A stretch of 64,000 nt of DNA from Eustoma russellianum (lineage: Eukaryota > Streptophyta > Magnoliopsida > Gentianales > Gentianaceae): assembly GCA_036186865.1 (NCBI GenBank), contig AP025065.1, positions 9,206,090 through 9,270,089 on the forward strand, written 5' to 3'. The translations under genes and the position numbers were made by a program. Below are positions 54,620-64,000 of this stretch, piece after piece (within the stretch, counting starts at the first letter, position 1; the number at the start of each line of letters is the position of its first letter). The notes below the pieces were generated by a model. That model was not told where the DNA came from and ran no database searches. It saw nothing but the letters and a program-made list of their open reading frames with translations.

Positions 54620-54898
54620 GGACTGTTCAATGAAACGAACAATTCGCGAACTGTTCGAGTTCCGTTTGTATTTGTTCTGTAATGGTCGATAAACGATCTG
54701 AATTTGAACAGTTATTTGGGTTCGTTTACTAAAACAGGCCGAACTATTCACAAACTGTTCGGCTCGTTTACACAGTTAAAGGGTTATCGAACCGAACTCG
54801 AACCAATTTTAAAGTTTGTTTAACTAAACAAACCGAGCTGAACAGCTCGTTTAGCTAAACGAATCCGAATTTGGTTCGATTTGGTTCATGAACACCCC
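54620..54898 (+). mobile_element. hAT-like MITE, GTTCG/CGAAC-rich family, copy 2
   Basis: A 279-bp element from GGACTGTTCAATGAA to TTCATGAACACCCC, flanked by ATGGGGCA (54612-54619) and TAGGGGCA (54899-54906), 6 of 8 bases matching. The body is clearly homologous to 16619-16925 (CAATTCGCGAACTGTTCGAG, ATCGAACCGAACTCGAACC, GTTTAGCTAAACGAATCC). No ORF. Confidence 0.8.
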
Positions 54899-55159
54899 TA
54901 GGGGCATATTACATGGGGGGATAGGGGGATTTAGAATAGAGGTGAACAAAATTTTTACAAAACGGACCAAATTATCGAACCAGATCGAATCAAACTAGTA
55001 AAAACCAAACTGCAAACTTGCAGTCGGTTTAGCAACATTTAAAAACCAACCGTTTAATATGGTCTGCTTTTCGATTCCTAAACTTTAAAACCTTAAAAAT
55101 CGGACCGTTTCTATAAAATATGTATTTAGTTTTAATCATAATTTATATGACCACAACAA

Positions 55160-55300
55160 CTTACCCTATTGCCTTAGAGGCTCCCGCCTATGGAGGGGTA
55201 TAAGGGGTCTAATGTATGCAACCATACACATTAGTTAGAAACATACAAAGGTCGTTTTCCGATGACCTATGATGAAAATTGCGTCAAGATGGTCGATCAA
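55160..55300 (-). mobile_element. Au-type SINE fragment, reverse orientation
   Basis: The plus strand reads GAGGCTCCCGCCTATGGAGG, then ATGTATGCAACCATACACAT and CGTTTTCCGATGACC; the reverse complement is the body and tail of an Au-type SINE (GGGTAAG, CCTCCATAGGCGGGAGCCTC). Same subfamily as 17215-17345. Confidence 0.6.
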
Positions 55301-56278
55301 CTGCTACTTTACAATATAAACGTTAGTGAATCATTTTACTTTATTCTATCATATTTCAAAGTCAAAACAGAGTTTGTCCTTTACTCTGTTGGAAATAGAA
55401 TATATTTATATAAACAGTAGATTTATATAAATATATTTTAATTTCAACTTTTTAGGTTTTTAACCCCTCTTCCTTGTGACCCCGAGCCATGTACACATTA
55501 CACACCTACCAACCTGCCCTCCTCACATATGAAACCCAATGTTGCCACCTTCATCCACCACTTTCATCCACAATCAACTGAATAATAAACACAATTAACT
55601 CTATTTCCTCTATATCCGGATTTTGGGCTACCACTATCACGATTTATTGCCATCTCCACCAACTCCAATTTCCGATCAGGTTCTAATTTTCTGAAATTTT
55701 GTTCATTCTATGTTTTCTTTTGCTTGAAGATCAAGGCTTATTTGAAATCTTTTGCCTGTATCTATCAACTGTAATACATATTTTAGGCCATGAATCGTAA
55801 ATCGCACAAAATGTATTCTGAAATGTCATATGGTAGTGATTTGGAATGCTAATTCTTTTCACCTATGAAGAACTTTAACAAAAACAGCAGAGAACATGCA
55901 ACAATTCAGACGGTGTTATCAAAATAAACCTGCTGTAAAATAAACCCAAATGGTTGGAGATTCTGATTGCGGTTGTACAAAATAAACCTGCTACAAAGGC
56001 ATTTTCCTTGTGGTACATCAGAAAATCAAAAACTTGCTCATTTGAGAAGTTGTGTTTGCAAATGGCCTTATGTTTTTGGTTGAGCAGCCATTTTTGACCA
56101 GTCAAACGTTAGATAATTTATGTCTCTGAATAATAAACTCAGTTATGTTGTAAGACTCAGACTAAGTTATATTCTGCACTGTTATGTCAGCTCAAAGCCC
56201 ACTTGCTGTGTTTGTCACAGAGCAATTTTAATTGATTAAATGAAATATTCTTCTCGGCTAACATTTCAATGTCTTTAG
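55301..56278. other. Unassigned DNA left of the kinase relic
   Basis: Contains AT-rich inverted stretches near 55395-55440 (TATATTTATATAAAC / TTATATAAATATA) and no recognised exon of the kinase. Confidence 0.45.
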
Positions 56279-56619
56279 TGTTCATATATCTTTTTGACTA
56301 AAACTCAAGACATTCGTATAGGTAAAGGCTCATATTTTCAGACTATGTCATTTCTTGTTAAAGAACAAATATGATACCAAAAATCATTATCTTTATAGGC
56401 GTCTTTGGACATGCAAAAATAATGACTTCTAATGATGTTGCTTCCTCTATAAGTTTTGTGCAAGTTTTCTGGTTGGAGTTTTCTTTAGCATATCATGCTT
56501 TTAAATGATTGTGGTTGGTTGTTTTAACTCAATACAGGCTGTTGGCACTACTAGCTATATGTGCCCAGAGCTTCTCGCTGATATACCTTATGATTTGAAG
56601 TCTGACGCTTGGTATTTAG
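56279..56619 (+). pseudogene. NIMA-related kinase (NEK-like) relic, three exons
   Basis: Exon 56279-56321 encodes CSYIFLTKTQDIRIG (after the kinase catalytic loop), bordered by TTTAG and GTAAAG. Exon 56399-56448 encodes VFGHAKIMTSNDVASS, where the DFG motif reads VFG; its donor is ATAAGT rather than GTAAGT. Exon 56538-56619 encodes AVGTTSYMCPELLADIPYDL then KSDAWYLG, matching the activation segment and APE-like block of plant NEK kinases (SYMCPELLADIPY). Splice phases agree between exons. The loss of the DFG Asp and the absence of neighbouring exons (glycine loop, HRD, C-lobe) make this a decayed fragment of a Ser/Thr kinase gene. Confidence 0.75.
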
Positions 56620-57631
56620 GTCTGGATTTTGAATCATTGCTTCTGATAAGATTTTTTCTACTGCATAATTTTGATATTTTCATGACTTATACATGTGATG
56701 CTTATATGAGATGGCATCATACAAACACATATTTAAAGCATGTATAAATAATTTATTGTTTACAAAATTCACTTAGCATGTGTAGCTCTAGAGGAAAATG
56801 GAACACGGTGTGAATTTTTCCAAATAAAAAACTATCTTACATGTTTGATCCTTTGGCAAATAATTTATTTGGTTGGCTACTTGGTTTTTAATTTATTTAC
56901 TTGGACACTTCCTTTTTAATTTATTTAGTTGGTTTATAATTTATTTAATTGGCATATAATTTATTTAATTGGCTACTTGGTTTGCATTGTGGACCTTTAT
57001 TGCTCAACATTGTAGTTTTTTACATAAACCGGAAAAACCAGAATCAAACAAAACCAAACTAGACCGATCAAACGGTTTGTTGGTCGGTTTTGGTCTAATT
57101 TTGGTTTCTTCATTTTCAAACCATTCCAAACAATTGGTTTGTAATATGCTCGAAAGCCGACTAGACTGAAACATATACACTCCTAGCTTAGAGGGGATAA
57201 GATCCGCCGTCAGCCATAAAAAAGTGTTAGACAAATAAATTTGTTTTTATTTTTATGATTATCATTAGTTGCTAGATAAGATAACTATTAAAATATATTC
57301 TAAAATTATTTATCAATTAATAGAAATTTATTAATTATTTATCAATTAATAGAATTTATAATAGTATAAGTGGACTTCCTGATTTAACTAAAATATACAA
57401 ATTTGTGTTTAGCATTTTTTTAACACACACACAGCCGTTCCCATTTTAGAGGCGGCAAAAAAATGGCTCAGGTCGTGATTTTGAATTTCTAACATTAAAA
57501 GTCATACTATGATGAATATCTATAACGTTGGATTTTGCACGCAATTCGTTAGGAGCGGACAAAAAGCAGGGGCCCACGTTTTTTTTTTTTGAGTTCTAAA
57601 GAATGTGAAATTCGAATTTAAAGGTCTAGCA
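56620..57631. other. Unassigned AT-rich DNA
   Basis: No exon or domain recognised. An ATTTATTTA(A/G)TTGG motif recurs five or six times near 56860-56975, a local degenerate repeat. Confidence 0.5.
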
Positions 57632-58181
57632 TAGGGATGTCAAACGGATAAAACGAATACGGTAGCACAGTATCCGTATTCGAATTCGTTTTTGTCTAAC
57701 TATATCCGAATTCGTATCCGAATCCGGACGGATATTTAGGAAGTCATCCGAATTCGAATTTGTTCAGATTCGAATTCGGTGCCGGATATCCGAATCCGTA
57801 TTATATCTATTTCAAATTTGTTCGAATATCCGAATCCGGATATCCGAATTCGAAATCAGCAAATTTACAACAATTGTATAGCGGTCGTATACATATTTTC
57901 ATATATATTTTTTTAAAATTTTAAAAATAAATATTTTTACATATTTTTTTATATATTATTATATATTTTATTATATATTTTTATTTAATTTTAAAAATAT
58001 CTATTCGGATACGGATATTCGGATACGGTAATGACTATACCATATTCGTATTTGTTTTTCTAATACTATTCGGATACGAATTCGAATACGGTGAAACGAA
58101 TGTACAGCTCTTACCATATTCGATTCGGACAGCCGAATTCGAATTCGGATGTCGGATATCTGGTAAGTTTTGACAGGCCTA
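57632..58181 (-). mobile_element. hAT-type MITE, copy B (inverted relative to copy A)
   Basis: A 550-bp element, TAGGGATGTCAAACGG to TTTTGACAGGCCTA, flanked by perfect 8-bp duplications GTCTAGCA (57624-57631 and 58182-58189). It is the reverse complement of 46747-47314 with only scattered base changes and a deletion of about 20 bp in the centre. Both copies are recent members of one family. Confidence 0.95.
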
Positions 58182-58224
58182 GTCTAGCAGGATCTGATTT
58201 TTGTCAGAGTAAGACCGTCTTAAC

Positions 58225-58435
58225 CAATCAAACCAAACTGAATACTAGGTTTTGAATTCAAATTTTTTTAACTAAATGAATTGTTTGGTTTGGTTTGTTT
58301 AGCTAAATTAATTTTGAAATTGGTTCGAGTTGTTCGAATTCGAACCGTTAATAAATAATTACCGAACAAATACAAACCGAACACGAACCAACAACGAATT
58401 GCGAACTGTTTGGTTTGTTCAAGAGCCATATACAA
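58225..58435 (-). mobile_element. hAT-like MITE, GTTCG/CGAAC-rich family, copy 3 (partial)
   Basis: On the minus strand the order CAGTTCGCAATTCGTTG, AATTGGTTCGAG (plus-strand reading) and TTTGTTTAGCTAAATT matches copies 1 and 2. The termini are degraded and no target duplication could be read. It stands directly beside MITE copy B. Confidence 0.6.
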
Positions 58436-59497
58436 GTCTAACGTTGAAAAGGACTTCCATTTTAATGCATTAACACCCATCAGCCTCTGGCCTTTTATAT
58501 CAATGTAAAGGTCAAAGTTCTATAAAAAATTAGTGGATTCAATGTTTTAATTGAGGTAATTTCTTTACATATACTGTTTAATAAAAATAACATTAACTAA
58601 CCGTCGTCTAACCTTTTTTTAAAGAAAACGTTTGGGGTAAAATTGTTTAAACTATCCACATATATACATTTGCTCATACATAAGAGATATATACATCTTC
58701 TATAAAATGTGTGTGTATATGTATATAACTAATATTTATGCATAACTATACGTGTATATACATATACACACACATAAATACCTATATAAACATGTATACA
58801 TACATATGCACGCATATATAAGAAAATTTCTTTTGCACAGTGTGGTTTTAGATAATGACTCTTAGATCTCTTCTAATTTATAACTCGGATTTAATTAAAT
58901 TGATAAACATGAAATGTCTATAATGCCTTATTTAATTAAACCAGTTAATTTGTAATCAAATCATCACTGTGCAATTTTATCAAAAGAAGATTCTGATAAA
59001 GGAAGCATGTGCCATCCGAGACAATTTGATTCAAATGAGAAATCCCTTTCCCCAAACCATCCTATGATCCTCTTCTCTCCTTAAAGGAGAAGTGGCAAGT
59101 TTCCAAGCAGTACACTTAAAGGTGTGCGAGGTACCCATTTGGAGATGCGCTGGGAGACACGGGAAGAGTTCAGACGTACTTCACTGTTGGCTGATACTTT
59201 AGACACAAACGCTCTAATAGACCATATGATGTTTACTGCTCCACTGTTGTTCGCATTTGATTTTTTGACTGTCATTTCTATTCAACCATCTTGTCATATA
59301 AATATGTATGCTTTTTTCTTCGTCAAGGTTTTATCCACAAGGGTGGTTTTTCGTGACAAGATCTTAATGCGGCATATCATATATGACTGGAGGTTACAAA
59401 TACTAGCCTCGCTTCACGAGTTATTTTCTTATGATGACACTTTTATGGTTGTAATATGGTTTTCTCACACCATAAGTGAAGCATTTTAATAAAAATT

Positions 59498-59500
<3 letters not shown>
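58436..59500. other. Unassigned DNA
   Basis: Contains a CATATA-rich simple stretch (58655-58820) and a 121-aa open frame at 59124-59489 without recognisable domains. I do not call it a gene. Confidence 0.45.

Positions 59501-59502
<2 letters not shown>

Positions 59503-59537
<35 letters not shown>
59503..59537. repeat. TA microsatellite
   Basis: About sixteen uninterrupted TA units. Confidence 0.97.
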
Positions 59538-59539
<2 letters not shown>

Positions 59540-61543
59540 TGTAAAATTCATAAGGACAAAAGAATTATTATTCTTTAGCCCCTTCCACAACACAACACAC
59601 TCCCATCCTCTTGCCTCCCACCCCTATTCATGAAGTCCTCCTCCAAAATCCATCTCCCCTGCTGCTCCATTTTACCCTCTCCAGTCTATTAATTCCGTCG
59701 TCTTCACTACCCCCTCCCCCTCTCCGCCTGTTGCGCCATCATGTTTCCCCCTCTCCCTTTCATTCTAACAATCCAACTTTTCTCCAGCAACCCTCTCCTC
59801 CTGTCTCTTTCCTTTCATGGCTCTTTCCCTCACTCCCTGCCTTCTCATACTATAATCATCTTAAATGGATTCTTGTAATAAATAGAAAAGAGGAGAAACA
59901 GTTTTTTTAATAGAATTTTTGCTATTTGAACTTAATAATTCTTGATATTTTGGATATGATTTAACAGTTAAAGCCAAATTTATGGTTTTAAGTTTGCTGA
60001 TACAAATTTAAATAATTGATCTATGGGAGCGACGATTTTGAAGGGTAGGAGATGGGAGGCAGCATTGGGAGGGACGAAGGAAGGTTAATGATGGGGAGAA
60101 GCAGAGGAAGGAAGGATGGAGGCAGCTAGAGGAGCAGGGGAATGGGGAGGACTTGTTGGGGGCGGAGTAGCATATTTGAAAGGGCGAGTCAGAAGGCGCT
60201 GGTGGTTAAGGGTGTTCAATGTTAGGTGCTGGAAGGGGACATGATGAGTGCTTGATATGACAATGATGAATACGGTGGTGGTAATTAGGGGTGACAGTCG
60301 AGATTATTGGAAGAAACAAGAAGGATCTGTTAATTAGACGCATCAGGATCAAATATAGGAGGCTTTGGGTGGCAGAGGATGGAGGAGGTAGAAGGGACAT
60401 GCAATCACATGTTATCATTAGGTCATGTAGCGTCTTGTGAAATATTTCTTAAAAGATTTAGATAGAACTTATAATAAAATTAAGTTTGATTAATTTATGA
60501 AAAAACTCGTATACGTTTGTGGAAGAATGTAATTTTGTTGGTAAAAAAACTTAATATAGTTGTGAAGTGAAAGGGTATATTTCATAAGGGTGGAACTTTT
60601 GCTGCCACAAATTTTTAACATATCCATCAATTTCTTTGTTTCTTTTATAAATAGCCAAATGTGTCCCTTTACTAATATTTCTCTAGCCTTTTATTTTAAC
60701 CATATAATTGAGACCAAAATCCTTTACTCCGAGCATGCAACTGATCGGTTAACCGACAAGACTCAACCCCACGAGATGAGTTTCACTGGGCGGACAGAAA
60801 TCAATGTTGAAGGGTGTAAAAGAGACAATGAATTGGAAAATCTTTTGTGTGTATATTCATCCTTTGATAGTTGTCTATATATAGCCAAATATAAGAGCCT
60901 AATTACCTATAATTCCTCCAAACTGTGAAAAGATTAGGCTAATCAAATATACAATGATAATTTCAAGGATTTATGTTGAGAAATATGTTTGGATAATTTT
61001 CAAAGTCATGATTTTAAGTATTACTGTTGAGAAAAAGGGGTTTGAGTGATTCACAAAATGCATGATTTAAATAACGTGTGTTTAAGAAATGCATGACACA
61101 ATTTATTATTTGACACGTTTTTGCGACAAACTTGCCTTATATACTTTATATATAATGTTGCCATACTAACAAGCCATGAAGCTTTAAAGCTTACATCAAA
61201 TGGCAAACATTTGTTGTGTTTGAACTATTTTCAGGCGCCATCATTAATGAACTAAACGAGTTCATTAAATGAAGTACTTAGTTAAATGAACTTAAGTAGT
61301 TCATTAAATGGAGGAATATTTGGAGAAGGCATGAAGGCAACATACATGGAAATAAAAAATCTCCTCTCCTCTTTAAATCACACGCCTATATATATATATT
61401 TAAATATATATATATATTCAGATTTTTCTTAAAAGGCACTATACACATATATTCCAACGTACTACCGGCACGTTATATATATTACGAACGTACGTTAACG
61501 TCACACCACTATACTTACCTCATATTTATGAGTATATTCAGGT
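59538..61543. other. Unassigned region with strand-biased blocks
   Basis: 59575-59830 is strongly C/T-rich on the plus strand and 60030-60400 strongly G/A-rich. The two are not a clean inverted repeat by eye. Small open frames here (59611-59910, 60590-60928) have no domain. AT repeats occur at 61387-61415. Confidence 0.4.
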
Positions 61544-61563
61544 CTTATATCATATGATATAAG
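61544..61563. repeat. Perfect 20-bp palindrome
   Basis: CTTATATCATATGATATAAG is its own reverse complement. Isolated, in AT-rich DNA; no associated gene. Confidence 0.9.
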
Positions 61564-62188
61564 TCATGGTGATGACAAAATTATTACGACACGTTACAAG
61601 GTCGTAAACCAAAAATTGTCGTATCGGGTGACTACCGAAACTTCGCCAACGTGTCACGTCTTGCCATATATAGATGGCCAGCCCCTACACTTCAAAAATG
61701 GCTACAAATTTCGTGGCTTACATGGTATATTCAGCCATAAAATCATTCCATGTTGGCACACACAAATCACCCCCAATTAAGGCCAAATTGTGGAGATTCC
61801 AAATTCAAGTTTTTGTCACATGTAGGCGCCACTTTGATCAGCCATTAGGTCTGAGTAATAAATTTATTTTATGTATATTTTGTGTGACATAATATATATA
61901 ACATGTGCAAAAAGTTTTAATTTAATCGAAGAAAAATCGCGTAATCGACAAAAGTCGAAAATTCGGTTTTCTAAGAACACAACACATGGAACGTTTTTTT
62001 GGCATGACATGTAACATGCATCTAGACACTTTTTACATATTCAATACATATTAAAGTGTTCTAGAAAATTTAAATTAGGGCTAATTATAATTTACCATAT
62101 ATGTATGAATATTGTGCACTATTTGACAAAGTTTACCAAAAGAAAATTCAGCACATGTGCAGGAATTTCACACATCATTTTCAGCTTT

Positions 62189-63703
62189 GTTGGAGCCTAG
62201 ATGGAGCTTAATTGGCACTTTAGTTGGTGGAAAATAAGCCACACATGATGAGTGACTTTGAAGAGGGCAACACACAAGGAAAGATTTCAAAAATGCAACA
62301 CATGCTGAAAATTTTCAGCACATGTGAATAATGGCCGAATTTACTATTTATTTGTCCTTAATTTGCATCCCGAAATTGAAGGGATTGAATGGTGATATTT
62401 GGTAGTATTTTGAATTCTTTTTGGCACATGTTTTTCAAGTTAATCTCAGATTTTTACAGCACACTAAATGGTGACAAGGTTAGACCAATCATGAAGTGCC
62501 AAATAAGCAAGGCCAAGATAATCATCCAATGAAGTGTTGCCAAGTAAGCAAGTTGATGTCATATTTACATCAGGCATTCTTCCAAGGACTTAAAAGAAAA
62601 TTCTCAATATGGAAAAGAGCCCTAGGGGGCGGCCAAGGCTGATTAAAAGGAGAAGCGATGTAGCAAACAAAAGCAACACAATTCTCATATTCTCTCAAGT
62701 GCAAAAAGTGTCTTCCACTTTCTTCTTCTACCTTTCTTTCTTCTTCTCTCTCAAGCCTATTGTTTTTATATTCAAATATATTGAATAGGCTTTGTATAGA
62801 CCACCATACATGCTCATTGTTGTAAAAGGTTGATCAAGGTGTGATCAATCCTTCATTCGTTCGGTGGTGGTGTTCATGAAAGGTGTGATTGCTTGTATCG
62901 TTTGTAGAGGGTTGGAGTTGGTGTATAACTCCAGCAACCCTTTGTGGTAAGGTGTTATTTGTTTAGTGATAACCGAGGAAGGTGTCCTCGAAGACTGGAG
63001 TAGGTTGTGTTAACCGAACCAGTATAAAATTCTCGGTGTTATTACTTTCAGCACTTTACTTTTAGTTTCCAGCACTTTGCATCGTCTTCATTGCAAGAGT
63101 AAAAATACCAAACGACTTTCAAAAATTACCAACCTTTGCAGAACCATAGCTACACCACTTAAGTTTCATTTGGCGTAATTTTCACCCATTTGGATAAGTA
63201 TAAGTCTATCAAACATTAATATCTGAGACTAGTGCAATGTGATTTTCAGACTTGTAAAGGTTGAGAACATTAACGTATTTGACATACTTACCAAAATAAT
63301 TTTTCAAAACTGTTTCAATCCATTAAAATACATATTTTAAGGGGTTTGTCATTAAATTTTCAGATCATTTGGAGTTACGGATTAATCGGAATAAATTTTT
63401 TAAATCAGAGTACTGTTTCTGGCAGATTCGCACAATCTGACCACAAACGTATTTTCAAAAGGTTAGAGGTTGAATTTCAATATGAAAGTTTTAGAGGATA
63501 CTCAGAACATCTGAGAGTAGAATCTCTCCAAATTTCAGAATTTTTGAAGGCCTGTAACCTAGTTTTTCAAACGTTACAAAATAGGTCCTGAAAACAGAAA
63601 CTTTTTTCAGAAGTTGGGTTTTTAGATCAAAACATTTTAAAAACCAAATTTTCCGCACCCACTATTCAACCCCCCCTTCTAGTGGTACCTTGCAGGTCCT
63701 ACA
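62189..63703 (+). repeat. LTR (3' part certain) of a copia element leaving the window
   Basis: The end GCAGGTCCTACA at 63703 is fixed by the primer site two bases later. The left border is uncertain: TGTTGGAGCCTAGATGG at 62189 is a plausible start, giving about 1.5 kb, but the partner LTR is outside the window. The sequence includes TGATTAAAAGGAGAAGCG near 62640 and paired GGTGTGATCAATCC / GTGTGATTGCTTG motifs. Confidence 0.6.
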
Positions 63704-63705
63704 AG

Positions 63706-63716
63706 TGGTATCAGAG
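63706..63716 (+). other. Primer-binding site, initiator tRNA-Met type
   Basis: TGGTATCAGAG follows the LTR end after a two-base spacer (AG). It matches the complement of the initiator tRNA-Met 3' end and sets the orientation of the element as plus. Confidence 0.88.
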
Positions 63717-63759
63717 TGTAGGCACACTCACGACAAGGAGATCCAACGATCTTTGTGAG

Positions 63760-64000
63760 ATGACAACCACTAGACACAAAACCAAGCAAGAAGGTATGCC
63801 AAGCCAAAGGCCTCCACTTCTTGATGGTGAGGTACATTCTGATTCCGATTCCGATTCTGATTTTGAACCATCATATCATGATTTTTATGTTCAATATCTT
63901 GAATTGCATAAGTTTGCTAAGACTCTTGCAAAAGAAAAGAAACGCTTAATTGATGACAAGAAATTGTTAGAATCTTCTAACACAAATCTTGTGTCTCAAT
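63760..64000 (+). CDS. copia gag, N-terminal part, possibly internally deleted
   Basis: The frame opens at ATG 63760 and remains open to the window edge (80 codons): MTTTRHKTKQEGMPSQRPPL, LLDGE, then an acidic run HSDSDSDSDFEPSYHDFYVQ and a charged helix (ELHKFAKTLAKEKKRLIDDK). In SIRE/Maximus-like Gag the RPP-LDG block is normally followed by N-Y-x-x-W and a long capsid. Here it passes straight to an acidic and coiled segment of the kind found late in Gag, so a deletion of most of the capsid is likely. Continuation beyond the window is unknown. Confidence 0.7.
   Translation, partial: MTTTRHKTKQEGMPSQRPPLLDGEVHSDSDSDSDFEPSYHDFYVQYLELHKFAKTLAKEKKRLIDDKKLLESSNTNLVSQ

Noticed and set aside
59124..59489. 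121-aa plus-strand frame
   Set aside because: No recognisable domain and no homologous copy in the window; could be chance or a piece of an unrecognised element.
59575..60410. Pyrimidine-rich and purine-rich blocks as a long inverted repeat
   Set aside because: Composition mirrors but no sustained base-by-base complementarity could be traced.

Overview
This is plant nuclear DNA, most likely from a flowering plant with a repeat-rich genome. It is AT-rich and has no prokaryotic operons. It carries plant lineages of Ty3/gypsy and Ty1/copia retrotransposons primed by initiator tRNA-Met, Au-type tRNA SINEs, hAT-type MITEs, and two spliced host-gene relics: an A1-type cyclin and a NIMA-related kinase. 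The species cannot be named from the sequence. All homology calls were made by reading translations and motifs; no search was run, and percentages are by-eye estimates.

Layout. (1) 1-11443: a chromodomain gypsy family (Tekay/Del-like) arranged as internal fragment - LTR - full internal region - LTR. The full internal region holds decayed gag, protease, RT, RNase H, integrase and chromodomain, with two short GT-AG segments that look like true introns. (2) 11444-19630: a worn copia RT/RNase H with its 3' LTR, an Au-type SINE with a duplicated tail, a hAT-like MITE, and the left part of a degraded minus-strand copia element. (3) 19631-21028: a young 1.4-kb copia deletion derivative with near-identical 397-bp LTRs, a triplicated primer-binding site and a cluster of four small hairpins. 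It is nested in the minus-strand element, which continues to about 24241. (4) 26755-33928: a complete but disabled copia element with 1.25-kb LTRs and a perfect 5-bp target duplication. (5) 34023-42953: two related 3.2-3.4-kb gypsy-type LTRs placed tail to tail, the minus-strand one split by a solo LTR (37648-40000) related to the first gypsy family. (6) 43231-54389: a ten-exon A1-type cyclin gene on the minus strand. Its first intron carries an entire Tat-like non-autonomous LTR element (46318-54130), and that element's 5' LTR carries a hAT MITE (46747-47314). (7) 54400-61900: MITEs, a SINE, a three-exon NEK kinase relic and unassigned DNA. (8) About 62189-64000: the 3' part of an LTR, PBS and gag start of a copia element running off the right edge.

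How the parts relate. The cyclin is the only substantial host gene, and it has two frame breaks and a changed core residue. Nearly everything else is nested transposon sequence. The points most worth follow-up are: two candidate spliceosomal introns in gypsy pol; a conserved splice-site pair in the long LTRs followed by a short acidic reading frame that keeps its frame between diverged copies; the primer-binding site that became part of an LTR in the 1.4-kb element; and clustered AACGG (MSA-like) motifs just upstream of the copia TATA box.
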